A stretch of DNA of 44,070 nucleotides, taken from positions 1 through 44,070 of the forward strand of contig CANGOX010000018.1 of NCBI GenBank assembly GCA_947455605.1, written 5' to 3'. The notes under the pieces are model-generated. The model was not told the DNA's origin and made no database searches. It was given only the letters and a program-made list of their open reading frames with translations. Shown here piece by piece: positions 25,501 to 34,132 of the stretch. The position numbers and the translations under genes are program-made. Source of the DNA: Chitinophagaceae bacterium (GTDB taxonomy: Bacteria; Bacteroidota; Bacteroidia; Chitinophagales; Chitinophagaceae). How positions within the stretch are numbered: position 1 is the stretch's first letter; each line of letters starts with the position of its first letter.

Positions 25501-26319
25501 TTAAACGAAAAGGTCTTTGTATAGTTCAGCACCGGGAACAACAGAATATTTGCTGAGATCGGTAATGCCTTCAGCTGCCAATACCTCTTCGTCAACAAAG
25601 GTATTGCCACTGCATTTTTCGGCAGTCTTACTGAGAATATAATAAACAGCATCGGCAATGATATCAGGCGTGCGGCTCATTTTAGCGAGTGCTTCACCGC
25701 CTAATAAATTTCTTACAGCAGCAGTATCAATAGTGGTTCTTGGCCATAATGCATTAGATGCAATGCCTGCTCCTTTTAACTCTGCGGCCCAACCCAATGC
25801 CAACATACTCATACTGTATTTGGTAATGGTATAAGCAATATGCCCGCCCATCCATTTGGGATTCAGATTAATGGGTGGTGATAAAGTAATGATATGCGGA
25901 TTCTTTCCTTTTCTGAGATGAGGAATACAATGCTTACCCATGAGAAATGTTCCCCGAACATTGATGCTCTGCATCAGATCAAAACGTTTGGATTCAGTTT
26001 GTTCGGTTGGTGTAAGTTGAATGGCAGATGCATTATTGATCAATACATCAATGCCCCCGAATGTATCAACGGCCTGCTGAACAGCTGCCTGTATCTGGTC
26101 TTCATGGCGTATATCTAACTGAACGGCCAATGCCTTTCCACCGGCGGCTTCTACTTCTTTTGCAGCAGAATAGATAGTGCCTCCCAGGCGGGGATCTTCT
26201 TCTACACTTTTGGCAGCGATCACAATATTGGCGCCTTCTCTGGCCAAACGTAAAGCCATGGCTTTACCAATACCGCGACTGGCGCCGGTAATGAATACGG
26301 TTCTGTTCTTAAATGGCAT
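25501..26319 (-). CDS. short-chain dehydrogenase/reductase, HSDL2-like
   Basis: 272 residues with TGASRGIGKAMALRLA (NAD(P) binding, about 10-25), INNASAIQL (NNAG-type), the catalytic YTITK (about residues 161-165) and a long C-terminal segment. GGTIYSAAKEVEAAGGKAL after the second strand is typical of HSDL2-like short-chain dehydrogenases, which in animals act in peroxisomal lipid metabolism. The substrate in bacteria is unknown. The downstream M20 hydrolase is probably cotranscribed. Confidence 0.9.
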   Translation of the reverse strand: MPFKNRTVFITGASRGIGKAMALRLAREGANIVIAAKSVEEDPRLGGTIYSAAKEVEAAGGKALAVQLDIRHEDQIQAAVQQAVDTFGGIDVLINNASAIQLTPTEQTESKRFDLMQSINVRGTFLMGKHCIPHLRKGKNPHIITLSPPINLNPKWMGGHIAYTITKYSMSMLALGWAAELKGAGIASNALWPRTTIDTAAVRNLLGGEALAKMSRTPDIIADAVYYILSKTAEKCSGNTFVDEEVLAAEGITDLSKYSVVPGAELYKDLFV

Positions 26320-26357
26320 AGGTAAGTTGTTAGACGATAAATTTCAGCAAAACAAGC

Positions 26358-26933
26358 TTACCAACCTAAGAAATCTTTGATCACAGTTTCTGTTTCGGCG
26401 CAGGCTTTATCCAGTTCGTCGTTCAGGATGGTTTTGGTGAAATGATGATTGAACGACATTTCATAACTGGCTTTGTTAACCCTTGTTTCCAGACTTTCTG
26501 GCGTTTCTGTACCACGGCTTTCAAGCCTGCGGCGGAGTTCAGCTACCGAAGGTGGTTGTATGAAGATGGAAAGACAATCTCCGGCAAACTGTTGTTGCAC
26601 ATGGATGGCTCCCTGTACATCTATATCCAGCATAGGCACTTTTCCCTGGTTCCAGATACGTTCAAGCTCGCATTTAAGGGTACCGTAGTATTTGCCTTCG
26701 TATACCATTTCCCATTCAATAAAATCATTGGCGTCAATACGGTTTCTGAAATCTTCCACCGTTAGAAAATGATATTCAATACCATCTTTTTCCGTACCCC
26801 TGGGTAAACGCGTGGTGGCCGAAATAGAGAAAGACAGTTTAGGGTATTTATTGATCAGGAAACGGGTAATAGATGTTTTACCCGAGCCAGATGGAGCTGT
26901 AAGAATGATCAGTTTGCCGAGTGATGCTGACAT
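26358..26933 (-). CDS. gmk: guanylate kinase
   Basis: 191 residues: the P-loop APSGSGKTSITR (about 14-25), the GMP-binding TTRLPRGTEKDGIEYHFL (about 41-58) and EWEMVYEGKYYGT. The enzyme phosphorylates GMP to GDP in nucleotide synthesis. The sequence is full length. It stands alone on the minus strand; the 134 nt upstream, before the nitroreductase end, are almost wholly repeat hairpins, so its promoter must lie among them or directly against the ATG (TTTCTTTG near 26950). Confidence 0.95.
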   Translation of the reverse strand: MSASLGKLIILTAPSGSGKTSITRFLINKYPKLSFSISATTRLPRGTEKDGIEYHFLTVEDFRNRIDANDFIEWEMVYEGKYYGTLKCELERIWNQGKVPMLDIDVQGAIHVQQQFAGDCLSIFIQPPSVAELRRRLESRGTETPESLETRVNKASYEMSFNHHFTKTILNDELDKACAETETVIKDFLGW

Positions 26934-26972
26934 GAATGAGATTTAAGCAAAGAAACAATTTAATCCTGATAA

Positions 26973-27006
26973 CCCCTGTCGGGATGCTGGAGCAGCCAGA
27001 CAGGGG
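26973..27006. repeat. CCCCTGTC hairpin upstream of gmk
   Basis: CCCCTGTC (26973-26980) pairs with GACAGGGG (26999-27006); an inner CTGG/CCAG pair strengthens the fold. It adjoins the GTGAATCGTGAG repeat. Confidence 0.7.
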
Positions 27007-27008
27007 GG

Positions 27009-27073
27009 TCGTGAATCGTGAGACGTCAATCGTGAGTATTTTTCACTCAAGACTGACGTATCATGATTCACGA
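27009..27073. repeat. GTGAATCGTGAG word repeat at the nitroreductase end
   Basis: The 20-nt arm at 27009-27028 is complementary to 27054-27073 at 18 of 20 positions. The nitroreductase stop codon (27068-27070) lies in the second arm. It is the same word family as 23986-24036. Confidence 0.8.
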
Positions 27074-27652
27074 TTTCCAAACTATCTTTTCCTCCAAAGG
27101 AATATTCCTTTTGCCGGCACTGGCAGGTATATCTGTATATCCAAGAAATAATAATCCCATTACAATATCTTCCTCTCCCAGTTCCAGATATTTTTTTAAA
27201 GAAGGATGATGGGCCATACCTCCTGTACTCCACAAAGCGCCAATAGTAAGTGATTGGGCGCCCAGCAGAATATTCTGAATAGCAGCGGAAACCGCTGCGA
27301 TCTCTTCAATTGCCGGAATGGTATGGGTAAGGGTACGTTTCATATACACAAGTACAATATGCGAAGCAGTTTCTCCATTCTCAATGATCTTTTGATATTT
27401 GGCGTTAGTGAATTTTTCGGGATCTGTATTCGCTTTCATTAATTCTGCATGATCCATGCAAAATGTTGTTTTAGCATCGCCTTCATAAACAATAAAACGC
27501 CAGGGTTCAGTACGGGCATGGGTAGGGGCCCAGTTGGCGAGTTCCAGTAATTGTTGAATGATCGTGTTATCAATCTTCTTGCCGTTCATATCAGATGGCT
27601 TGGTGGTTCTTCTGCTTTTGATGGTATGGCTGAGGGTCTCAAATATATTCAT
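27068..27652 (-). CDS. nitroreductase family protein
   Basis: 194 residues, a small FMN-dependent nitroreductase fold: IKSRRTTKPSDMNG at the N-terminus (FMN phosphate binding Arg residues), LLELANWAPTHARTEPWRFIV (about 33-53), then GALWSTGGMAHHPSLKKYLELGEEDIVMGLLFLGY. Members reduce nitroaromatics, quinones or similar with NAD(P)H. The ATG at 27652 is chosen over 27673 because the -7 box TACCTTTG is only 4 nt upstream, which makes the message leaderless. The last codons come from a repeat element. Confidence 0.9.
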   Translation of the reverse strand: MNIFETLSHTIKSRRTTKPSDMNGKKIDNTIIQQLLELANWAPTHARTEPWRFIVYEGDAKTTFCMDHAELMKANTDPEKFTNAKYQKIIENGETASHIVLVYMKRTLTHTIPAIEEIAAVSAAIQNILLGAQSLTIGALWSTGGMAHHPSLKKYLELGEEDIVMGLLFLGYTDIPASAGKRNIPLEEKIVWKS

Positions 27653-27656
27653 GCTG

Positions 27657-27664
27657 CAAAGGTA
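27657..27664 (-). promoter_or_regulatory. nitroreductase -7 box (TACCTTTG)
   Basis: An exact TAnnTTTG match whose last base is 4 nt from the ATG, so the message would start at the ATG. No TTG at -33. Confidence 0.55.
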
Positions 27665-27750
27665 TTTGTTCACAGATAGGATAAATGATTGTATTCATTT
27701 TTTTTGAATAAATTGTTCTCTTAAGCGGAGTAAGAAAATTCCGGTCACCG

Positions 27751-29076
27751 ATGACAGATTCCTTTTTGCAAATACTGATTGTTTTACTGGCAGGCATCAG
27801 CCTCATTGTTGTATTGACCGCTAAACTACGCCTGCATCCCTTTTTTGCCCTGTTGATCGCTTCTTTTGTTGTTGGCTTAGGTGTACAACTGCCGGTGATG
27901 GAAGTAGTGAATACCATGAAAGAAGGATTTGGGAATATTCTGCGGTCCTTAGGCTTTATGATTCTGCTGGGTACAGCTTTGGGTGTGATACTCGAAAGAA
28001 ACGGAAGTACAGGTGTGATGGCCAATTATATTCTTGCAAAGATCGGGAGGCGTTATCCTGCCCTGGCGATGAGTGTAACAGGGTTTATCGTGGGTCTGCC
28101 TATCTTTTGTGATTCAGGTTTTATTGTCCTGAGTGGATTGAACAGTACTCTGGCCAAACGAACCGGCACTCCCCTGGTGATCATGGCGGTTTCAATGGCT
28201 ACGGGCCTGTATTCGGTACATTGTTTAATTCCTCCGCATCCGGGAGCTGCTGCGGCTGCCGGGTTGATCGGTGTATCATATGGTAAACTGATCATGGTGG
28301 GCATATTAGTAGCTATCCCTGCTATGCTGGCTGCCTATTTCTATACTTCATTCGCCGGAAAGAAATTCGTATTCGAAGCAAGTGTTGAAAAACCAGATGA
28401 ACGCATCAATCAAAGAGCTACACCCCCTTCTGTTTTTAATTCATTTCTTCCGGTTCTGCTACCCATTATTTTAATTGCAACGAAATCGATATTATCTACC
28501 AACATATCGTTAGTGGCAAAAGTATTTGCTGTTTTAGGAGATCCGGTAATTGCTTTGTCAGTAGGTGTGATATTGGCACTGCTGAGCAGCCGCTCGGGTA
28601 AAGGCAGGGAAATAAATCTCTGGTTACAGGAATCTGCCGAAAAAGCCGGAGGTATTCTAGTGATCATAGGAGGAGGAGGTGCGTTTGGTGCTGTACTGGC
28701 GGCTACCAAGATCGGGCAACATATGGGAGCGGTTTTGCCATTGGCGGGTATGGGTATCCTATTTCCTTTTTTACTCACGTTTGTTTTAAAAACTGCCCAG
28801 GGTTCATCAACAGTGGCAATCATTACGGCAGCATCTATTATACAGCCCTTGTTGCCGGCACTGGGATTTATCACACCTGATCAAAAACTGCTTTGTGTAC
28901 TGTCTATGGGTGCCGGATCTATGATGATTTCTCATGCCAATGATGCCTATTTCTGGGTGATCGCCAAATTTGAAAGAATTGAAATGCCGGCGATGTTGAA
29001 AGTTTATTCTGTAGCAACTCTGATCATGGGTTTGATTTCTTTGTTGATGGTGTATCTTTTATCCTTCTTTATGTAA
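27751..29076 (+). CDS. GntP-family gluconate/glycerate:H+ symporter
   Basis: 441 residues with about twelve hydrophobic segments. Family motifs include GFGNILRSLGFMILLGTALG, IVGLPIFCDSGFIVLSGL, LIPPHPGAAAAAGLIG and GAGSMMISHANDAYFW. GntP carriers move sugar acids such as gluconate or glycerate into the cell with protons. The glycerate kinase 4 nt downstream makes glycerate the favoured substrate. It starts 98 nt from the divergent nitroreductase. Confidence 0.92.
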   Translation: MTDSFLQILIVLLAGISLIVVLTAKLRLHPFFALLIASFVVGLGVQLPVMEVVNTMKEGFGNILRSLGFMILLGTALGVILERNGSTGVMANYILAKIGRRYPALAMSVTGFIVGLPIFCDSGFIVLSGLNSTLAKRTGTPLVIMAVSMATGLYSVHCLIPPHPGAAAAAGLIGVSYGKLIMVGILVAIPAMLAAYFYTSFAGKKFVFEASVEKPDERINQRATPPSVFNSFLPVLLPIILIATKSILSTNISLVAKVFAVLGDPVIALSVGVILALLSSRSGKGREINLWLQESAEKAGGILVIIGGGGAFGAVLAATKIGQHMGAVLPLAGMGILFPFLLTFVLKTAQGSSTVAIITAASIIQPLLPALGFITPDQKLLCVLSMGAGSMMISHANDAYFWVIAKFERIEMPAMLKVYSVATLIMGLISLLMVYLLSFFM

Positions 29077-29080
29077 TCCT

Positions 29081-30223
29081 ATGCATATCCTTATTTCACC
29101 CAATGCTTTTAAGAACAGTATCGATGCAACAGCTGCTGCCAAAGCTATTGAAGAAGGATTGCAACAAAGTTCATTGGAATGTACAACCCATTGTTTTCCG
29201 GTAGGAGATGGAGGCGACGGTACGGGGCATTTATTGACTACAATCTCTAGGGGTATTTTTATTGAAGAATCCGTGCAAGATCCTTTAGGGAGAAAGATCC
29301 ACGCCGGTTATGGGTTGATCGATAACGGACAAACAGCTGTAATTGAAATGGCCGCAGCTTCAGGGCTTCGTTTATTGAATAAAGAAGAACTGGATCCTTT
29401 ACATGCTTCTTCCTTTGGCACAGGAGAATTGATAAAAAAAGCATTGGACAAAGGAGTGAAGAAGATATTCCTGTGTGTTGGTGGCAGTGCTACGGTTGAT
29501 GCAGGATGCGGGATCATGGAGGCGATGGGCATCCTTTTTCTGAATGCAAATGGGGATCCACTAAACGGGATGCCCGAAAACCTTATTCATCTTGCTGCTA
29601 TAGATCTGTCTGCATTGGATAAAAGGATCTTTGGGATCGATCTTATCATACTGGCCGATGTGTCCAATCCATTATTAGGTGAAAAAGGCGCCGCAAAAAT
29701 ATTCGGTCCACAAAAAGGGGCATCCAACAATGATGTAGAAAAACTGGAAGCATCGCTTATGCGATTCAATCAGGTTGTATTGGAAAATTTGGGTATTGAT
29801 ATGTCTTCTATAAAATATGGAGGTGCCGCCGGTGGAACTGCTGCCGGTCTCGCCGCATTATTGAAGGCGAAACTTACAAACGGCATCGATCAGTTTCTTG
29901 TCCTTACCCATTATGATGAAGCCCTTCAAACAGCAGATCTGATTATCACGGGCGAAGGTAGTATCGACCTTCAAACACTGGAGGGTAAAGCCCCTTTTGG
30001 TGTGGCATTACGGGCCAAACAAAAACATATACCGGTTATCGGGTTTGCCGGTAAACTGCCGGCAACCCCTTGCCCGGAATTGGATAACTATTTTAGCCGA
30101 CTGATCAATATTAATGGAAAAGAAACAGATATGGCAGCGGCTATACTGGCCGCAAAAGACAATCTGATTCGTTCAGCATGTGAACTGGGTAATGGGTTGG
30201 CTGATGGATCAATCGTTAATTAA
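29081..30223 (+). CDS. glycerate kinase (GlxK/GarK family)
   Basis: 380 residues beginning MHILISPNAFKNSIDATAAA, the N-terminal signature of type I glycerate kinases. GDGGDGTGHLL, the nucleotide-binding LCVGGSATVDAGCGIMEAMG (about residues 129-148) and the C-terminal ADLIITGEGSIDLQTLEGKAP are all in place. It phosphorylates D-glycerate so that the carbon enters glycolysis. It forms an operon with the upstream permease, a glycerate uptake and use pair. Whether the product is 2- or 3-phosphoglycerate is not visible. Confidence 0.92.
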   Translation: MHILISPNAFKNSIDATAAAKAIEEGLQQSSLECTTHCFPVGDGGDGTGHLLTTISRGIFIEESVQDPLGRKIHAGYGLIDNGQTAVIEMAAASGLRLLNKEELDPLHASSFGTGELIKKALDKGVKKIFLCVGGSATVDAGCGIMEAMGILFLNANGDPLNGMPENLIHLAAIDLSALDKRIFGIDLIILADVSNPLLGEKGAAKIFGPQKGASNNDVEKLEASLMRFNQVVLENLGIDMSSIKYGGAAGGTAAGLAALLKAKLTNGIDQFLVLTHYDEALQTADLIITGEGSIDLQTLEGKAPFGVALRAKQKHIPVIGFAGKLPATPCPELDNYFSRLININGKETDMAAAILAAKDNLIRSACELGNGLADGSIVN

Positions 30224-30294
30224 TCCTAAAGACACTTTCGTATGTGAATATTTTGCTATATATTTATTGACAATCAATCACCAAAAACCTACGC

Positions 30295-31559
30295 ATGAAA
30301 AAAATCTTTTTGCTGCTTTTATTTTTCTCTTCTATTGCTGTGTTAGCTCAGAAAAGAACAAGTATTAACGTAAAAACATTGGGAGTAAAAGGTGATGGGA
30401 TTACTGATGATACAAAAGCCCTGCAGGATGCTATCGACTACTGCGGAAAGAATAAAAAAGATGTGTATATACCTGAGGGAACATATATCGTATCAGGCGT
30501 ATACCCATACCATTGCCTGAAAGTTATTTATGATAGCATGGAAATACGAGGCGACGATGAAAAAACAATTATAAAGAATTTAATCAGAATGTTGGTGTGA
30601 TGCTTATTGAGCCGGCCGACCCGGATCATAAACAGATCAAAGGGGTAAGAATCAATCACTTTACCATAGACGGGAATAAACAGAACCAAAAAGGTTTATA
30701 CGAACAGAAATTATTACGCATCAATGCTTCCAATAAAGTAAAGGAGCCTGCAGATATCATTGTCTCTTAAATGCGTTGTAATAATGCCTATAGCGGCATT
30801 CTTCCCACAGAGGGTGGGGGTATTTCTCTTGAAAGCTCGGATAAAAGTCTTCGTTATGATACTATGTATGACCAGAAGATAGAAGTTTACAATTGCATAT
30901 GTAATGATAATGGCGGATGGGGAATAGGCACCAACTGGAGCAGCGGAATATCTATTCATGATAATGTGACTGAAAGAAATGCCACTATGGGCATTACTGC
31001 CTGGAATTCGATGAATGTGTATATTAAAAAGAATATATCAAATGATAACCATGATTACGACATCAATCTTGAATCATCGGATTATATAACCGTTGACAGC
31101 AATACGGTTAAAAGTACAGCTGATGGCGGAGGTATTAGAAACCATAACACCAGGAAAACATTGATTGCCAATAATACAGTAAGCTTTAACAATGAATGGT
31201 ACCTATGCTCGGGCATCTCCGTAACTTCTGGTATTGGTTATGGGGATAGTGGTATGTTTAAACGAAGACCCAGTAGTGATGTGATGATCACCAATAATAA
31301 AGTGACTTGCGCAGGTGGTAAAGGGAATGGTATCCGTGTTTATAAATATACGGAAGCTGTTTATGCGGAGATAAGTAACGTAACGATACAGAACAATACT
31401 GTGCAGAATACTATATCCAATAAATGCATGGAAACATTCGGTAATAACATTGTGATCAGGAACAATACTACAACAGGTAAAATGTACCTGAATGGTAAGA
31501 AGTATATCGATAAGGGGAAGATCATTAATAAACTGCTGGACCTTTTCAATAACAATTGA
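30295..31559 (+). pseudogene. broken right-handed beta-helix (pectate-lyase-3-like) protein gene
   Basis: The first piece (30295-30600) has a signal peptide and the family start [25 protein letters not shown]. At about 30577-30583 the frame is lost: reading one base back gives [19 protein letters not shown], so one T seems missing from a T run. That frame then meets a TAA at 30768-30770 and resumes in the same frame at an ATG (MRCNNAYSG...) as 262 residues of beta-helix turns ending at 31559. Restoring one base gives a 421-residue protein apart from the stop, possibly from an AAA codon. Such proteins bind or cleave polysaccharide. Sequencing error could explain one lesion but less easily both. 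Confidence 0.75.
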
Positions 31560-31590
31560 TGATGTTTCAGTTCCACTCACTCATACCTAT

Positions 31591-31598
31591 TAATTTTG
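31591..31598 (+). promoter_or_regulatory. -7 box upstream of the tRNA (TAATTTTG)
   Basis: An exact TAnnTTTG match ending 7 nt before the tRNA 5' end. The promoter is intact although the tRNA is not. Confidence 0.5.
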
Positions 31599-31605
31599 CA
31601 ACTCT

Positions 31606-31678
31606 GATTCTGTAGCTCAGTTGGTAGAGCGGCTGACTCTTAATCATCGGGTCCTGGGTTCGAGTCCCAGCAGATAAC
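31606..31678 (+). tRNA. tRNA-Lys(CTT), degenerate, probably non-functional
   Basis: The D arm (GCTCAGTTGGTAGAGC), a CTCTTAA anticodon loop (anticodon CTT, Lys) and a normal T arm GGGTTCGAGTCCC are present. The anticodon stem GCTGA/TCATC has a C-T mismatch where TCAGC would pair. The 5' acceptor strand GATTCTG meets CAGATAA instead of CAGAATC, so only the four inner pairs can form. The 3' end runs into the palindrome that begins at 31676. I conclude the gene lost its acceptor end and is a tRNA relic. Confidence 0.75.
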
Positions 31679-31715
31679 TATAAGCCACAACAAATATTTG
31701 TTGTGGCTTATAGTT
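31676..31715. terminator. perfect 40-nt palindrome at the truncated tRNA end
   Basis: 31676-31715 is fully self-complementary (arm AACTATAAGCCACAACAAAT) and followed by T residues. It ends both the tRNA and the minus-strand membrane gene, and starts at the point where the tRNA sequence stops being normal. Confidence 0.85.
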
Positions 31716-31727
31716 TAAACTGAGAGA

Positions 31728-32090
31728 TTAGCTATGATGCATCGCTTGTTTAATAATCTCTATTTCATTATCGTAATGCTTTGCGATAAAGTAACTGACA
31801 ATTGGTCCAAAAAATGCAACAGCAATTATTATAAACGACAGGAATACAATTAGTTTATTTGAAAAGGTTTTACGATATTCTTTGTCGAGAAATTGAATTA
31901 ATAAAGTCAATGAAAAGAAAGTAATGCCACCCCAGGAAAGCAAAGTAATAATGAGGTATGTGATTTCAGTGTTTTTAATTCTATCTTTTAAGAGTAAAAT
32001 GTAAATAAAATAACCCCATAAAACTATTGAGTTGATTTGAAGAAGTGTTTTCAGTGGCAAATCAACCAGATATTTTTTTATTTTTTTCAT
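31728..32090 (-). CDS. small membrane protein, possible immunity-like partner
   Basis: 120 residues with about three or four hydrophobic helices and a basic N-terminus (MKKIKKYLVDL); composition is AT-rich. No family is recognised. Its ATG overlaps the stop of the upstream lipoprotein gene (ATGA), so translation is coupled. A small multi-helix protein coupled to a protein with a glycine-zipper tail is the usual plan of bacteriocin immunity pairs, but no direct evidence of immunity exists. Confidence 0.65.
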   Translation of the reverse strand: MKKIKKYLVDLPLKTLLQINSIVLWGYFIYILLLKDRIKNTEITYLIITLLSWGGITFFSLTLLIQFLDKEYRKTFSNKLIVFLSFIIIAVAFFGPIVSYFIAKHYDNEIEIIKQAMHHS

Positions 32091-33006
32091 TGCTTATTTT
32101 TTGAGTCTATACAAAGCTGGTATTTTGCTTTACAAATATCAAGATCATTATAATAAATAGCATAAGCGGCTGCTAATCCTAATCCGCCTCCTATAGTACC
32201 ACCAAGAAAAAACCCCCCTATTGTTCCGAGTCCAGGGAAAACCGTTGTTCCTGCGGACACCCCAGTTTTAGCGCCGGCTGCTGCACCACCTCCTCCTAAA
32301 ACGACAATATTTATTGTGCGAGTTTTTCTTGCTTCTGAGTCACATACTACTTTTTGATCACAGCATATCTCTCCATTACATCCTCCCCCGCCTTCTTCAT
32401 TATCAACAATCAATCCCTGATTATTTACAACTGTCTTAAAATATAGTACCAGTTCTTCTGTATATTCTTCCCAATTGTTAACACCAGTAGCATTCACGGC
32501 AATATGGTTTTGCTGCCCCGATTGTTTGTCTTTAAGTCTGTTGTACATTTTCAATGCATACAACCCTCTTGCTTTTACAAATTCATCAGCTTTATTATTC
32601 TCAGTTACCTCCTTCGTAAAGTTAAATTTTATATCAAGCTCTTTTAGTCCTTCTGAAATATTAGTTGAATACATTGTAAACTCACCAAAAGAACTAAAAT
32701 GATACAAACGGGCCAGCTCATTCTGCATCGCCAGGTTTTTGGGATCTGCCCCCAGTTTTTTAAGGATCTCTATACTGGCCTCAGATATTTTTTTGGCGTT
32801 CGGGGGTCGTGGTAAACAATGGATACATACTGTGGATCGAAACGGTCCATGGCGTTGTTGAGCTTCTCAAAATTATCATCCCCTACCAGTTTTTCTTCAA
32901 AAGAAACCGGTTGGCTGTTGATAACCTGTTCTTTTTGACAGGAATAGATTCCCAGTAAAATAACCAGCATCAGCGAAAGGATGCTAACAATGTGTTTTGT
33001 TTTCAT
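32087..33006 (-). pseudogene. lipoprotein with C-terminal Cys/Gly-zipper region, frameshifted
   Basis: The first piece (33006-32770) starts MKTKHIVSILSLMLVILLGI and has a lipobox-like IYSC with Cys at 23. At a run of seven A (plus strand T7, near 32788-32794) the frame is lost; adding one A joins KKISEASIEILKKLGADP to the 213-residue second piece, giving 306 residues in all. The tail has CNGEICC, then a glycine-rich hydrophobic stretch (about 245-290, LGGGGAAAGAKTG ... GGGLGLAAAYA) flanked by further Cys. The run could be a real lesion, a phase-variable switch or a sequencing error. The function is unknown. Confidence 0.65.
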
Positions 33007-33235
33007 GATCGTAGGTTTTGGTTTTTATTTTTTTTGACTGGATGAAGGTATCTGTAGCCCCTTGCGAAAAAGAATATAAAACACCCTTTTTCATTAGGTA
33101 TTTATGCGCAGTTTAATTACTTTATTTCTATCAGATTTTTCAAAAACAAACGTTTCGATATGCTAAACAATGCGAAAACAGTTTAAAACAGTGCTTATAT
33201 TTATCCGGCACATCAATGCTTAAAATTTTAGTGAT

Positions 33236-34054
33236 ATGAAAAAAAGCCTGTTTGTAATTTTGTTTCTTAGCCTCCTCTCATGGAAACAGATCCAGGATAG
33301 CCGCACAAAATTTTTTCCCAAAACAGTTGAGTTTGTTCAACAGGTGCCAACTAAAGAAAATGTTTGGGTGTTCCTGATGGCAGGACAATCCAATATGGCC
33401 GGCCGAGGTATTGTGGAGCCTCAGGATACATTACCGGATAAAAGGATCTTATCGATCGATGCCAAAGGGAAAATTGTTTATGCAAAAGAACCCCTGCATT
33501 TTTATGAACCCACACGTACAGGACTGGATTGCGGACTGTCATTTGGAAGAACTCTTTTGGAAAAAGTGCCGGCGAATATTACCATTTTGATCCTGCCAAC
33601 CGCCATTGGCGGTAGCGCCATCCGTCAATGGCTGGGCGATTCAAGTTACCGGGGTGTAAACCTTTTGACCAATTTTCGTGAGAAAGTGGCTATCGGAAAA
33701 CAATACGGGATTATAAAAGGTGTACTATGGCACCAGGGCGAGAGTGATGCCAATAAAGAAAGGATCCCTGTGTATAAAGACAAGCTTACCGAACTATTTA
33801 CAACTTTCAGAAATATCATCGGTAATCAAAAACTGCCCATATTCATAGGTGAACTGGGGTCTTACTCAAACAATACAAACGAGTGGTTACAGATAAATAC
33901 GATCATTCATGCATATGCGGAAGAAGATAAACTGGCAACCGTGATCAAAACAGAGGATCTTTCGCATGTGGGAGATACCGTTCATTTTAATTCGGCCGGT
34001 CAAAGAATGATGGGAGAAAGATTTGCCCATGCATTCCTGGGTAAAAATAAATAA
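33236..34054 (+). CDS. sialate O-acetylesterase-like SGNH carbohydrate esterase (SASA/DUF303)
   Basis: 272 residues. A short hydrophobic N-terminus (MKKSLFVILFLSLLSW) suggests export. VFLMAGQSNMAGRG (about residues 46-59) carries the catalytic Ser, WHQGESDANKER the conserved block with a nearby Gln/Glu, and DLSHVGDTVHFNSAGQ the catalytic Asp/His pair. These enzymes remove acetyl groups from sialic acids or plant polysaccharides. It stands alone and its own promoter lies in an AT-rich gap of 229 nt after the lipoprotein start. A strong terminator follows. Confidence 0.9.
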   Translation: MKKSLFVILFLSLLSWKQIQDSRTKFFPKTVEFVQQVPTKENVWVFLMAGQSNMAGRGIVEPQDTLPDKRILSIDAKGKIVYAKEPLHFYEPTRTGLDCGLSFGRTLLEKVPANITILILPTAIGGSAIRQWLGDSSYRGVNLLTNFREKVAIGKQYGIIKGVLWHQGESDANKERIPVYKDKLTELFTTFRNIIGNQKLPIFIGELGSYSNNTNEWLQINTIIHAYAEEDKLATVIKTEDLSHVGDTVHFNSAGQRMMGERFAHAFLGKNK

Positions 34055-34079
34055 TCAGGTTATATATGTTTGCGTTCAT

Positions 34080-34116
34080 AAAAAAGGCCACCCGTTGATA
34101 ACAGGTGGCCTTTTTT
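34080..34116. terminator. bidirectional terminator
   Basis: AAAAAAGGCCACC (34080-34092) and GGTGGCC (34104-34110) followed by TTTTTT give a 13-bp A-to-T flanked stem between convergent genes. Confidence 0.88.
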
Positions 34117-34132
34117 GTAAAAGAGAACGTAT

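Noticed and set aside
31591..33006. The tRNA relic considered as an attachment site of an integrated element
   Set aside because: No integrase or matching direct repeat of the tRNA 3' end is present within the window.
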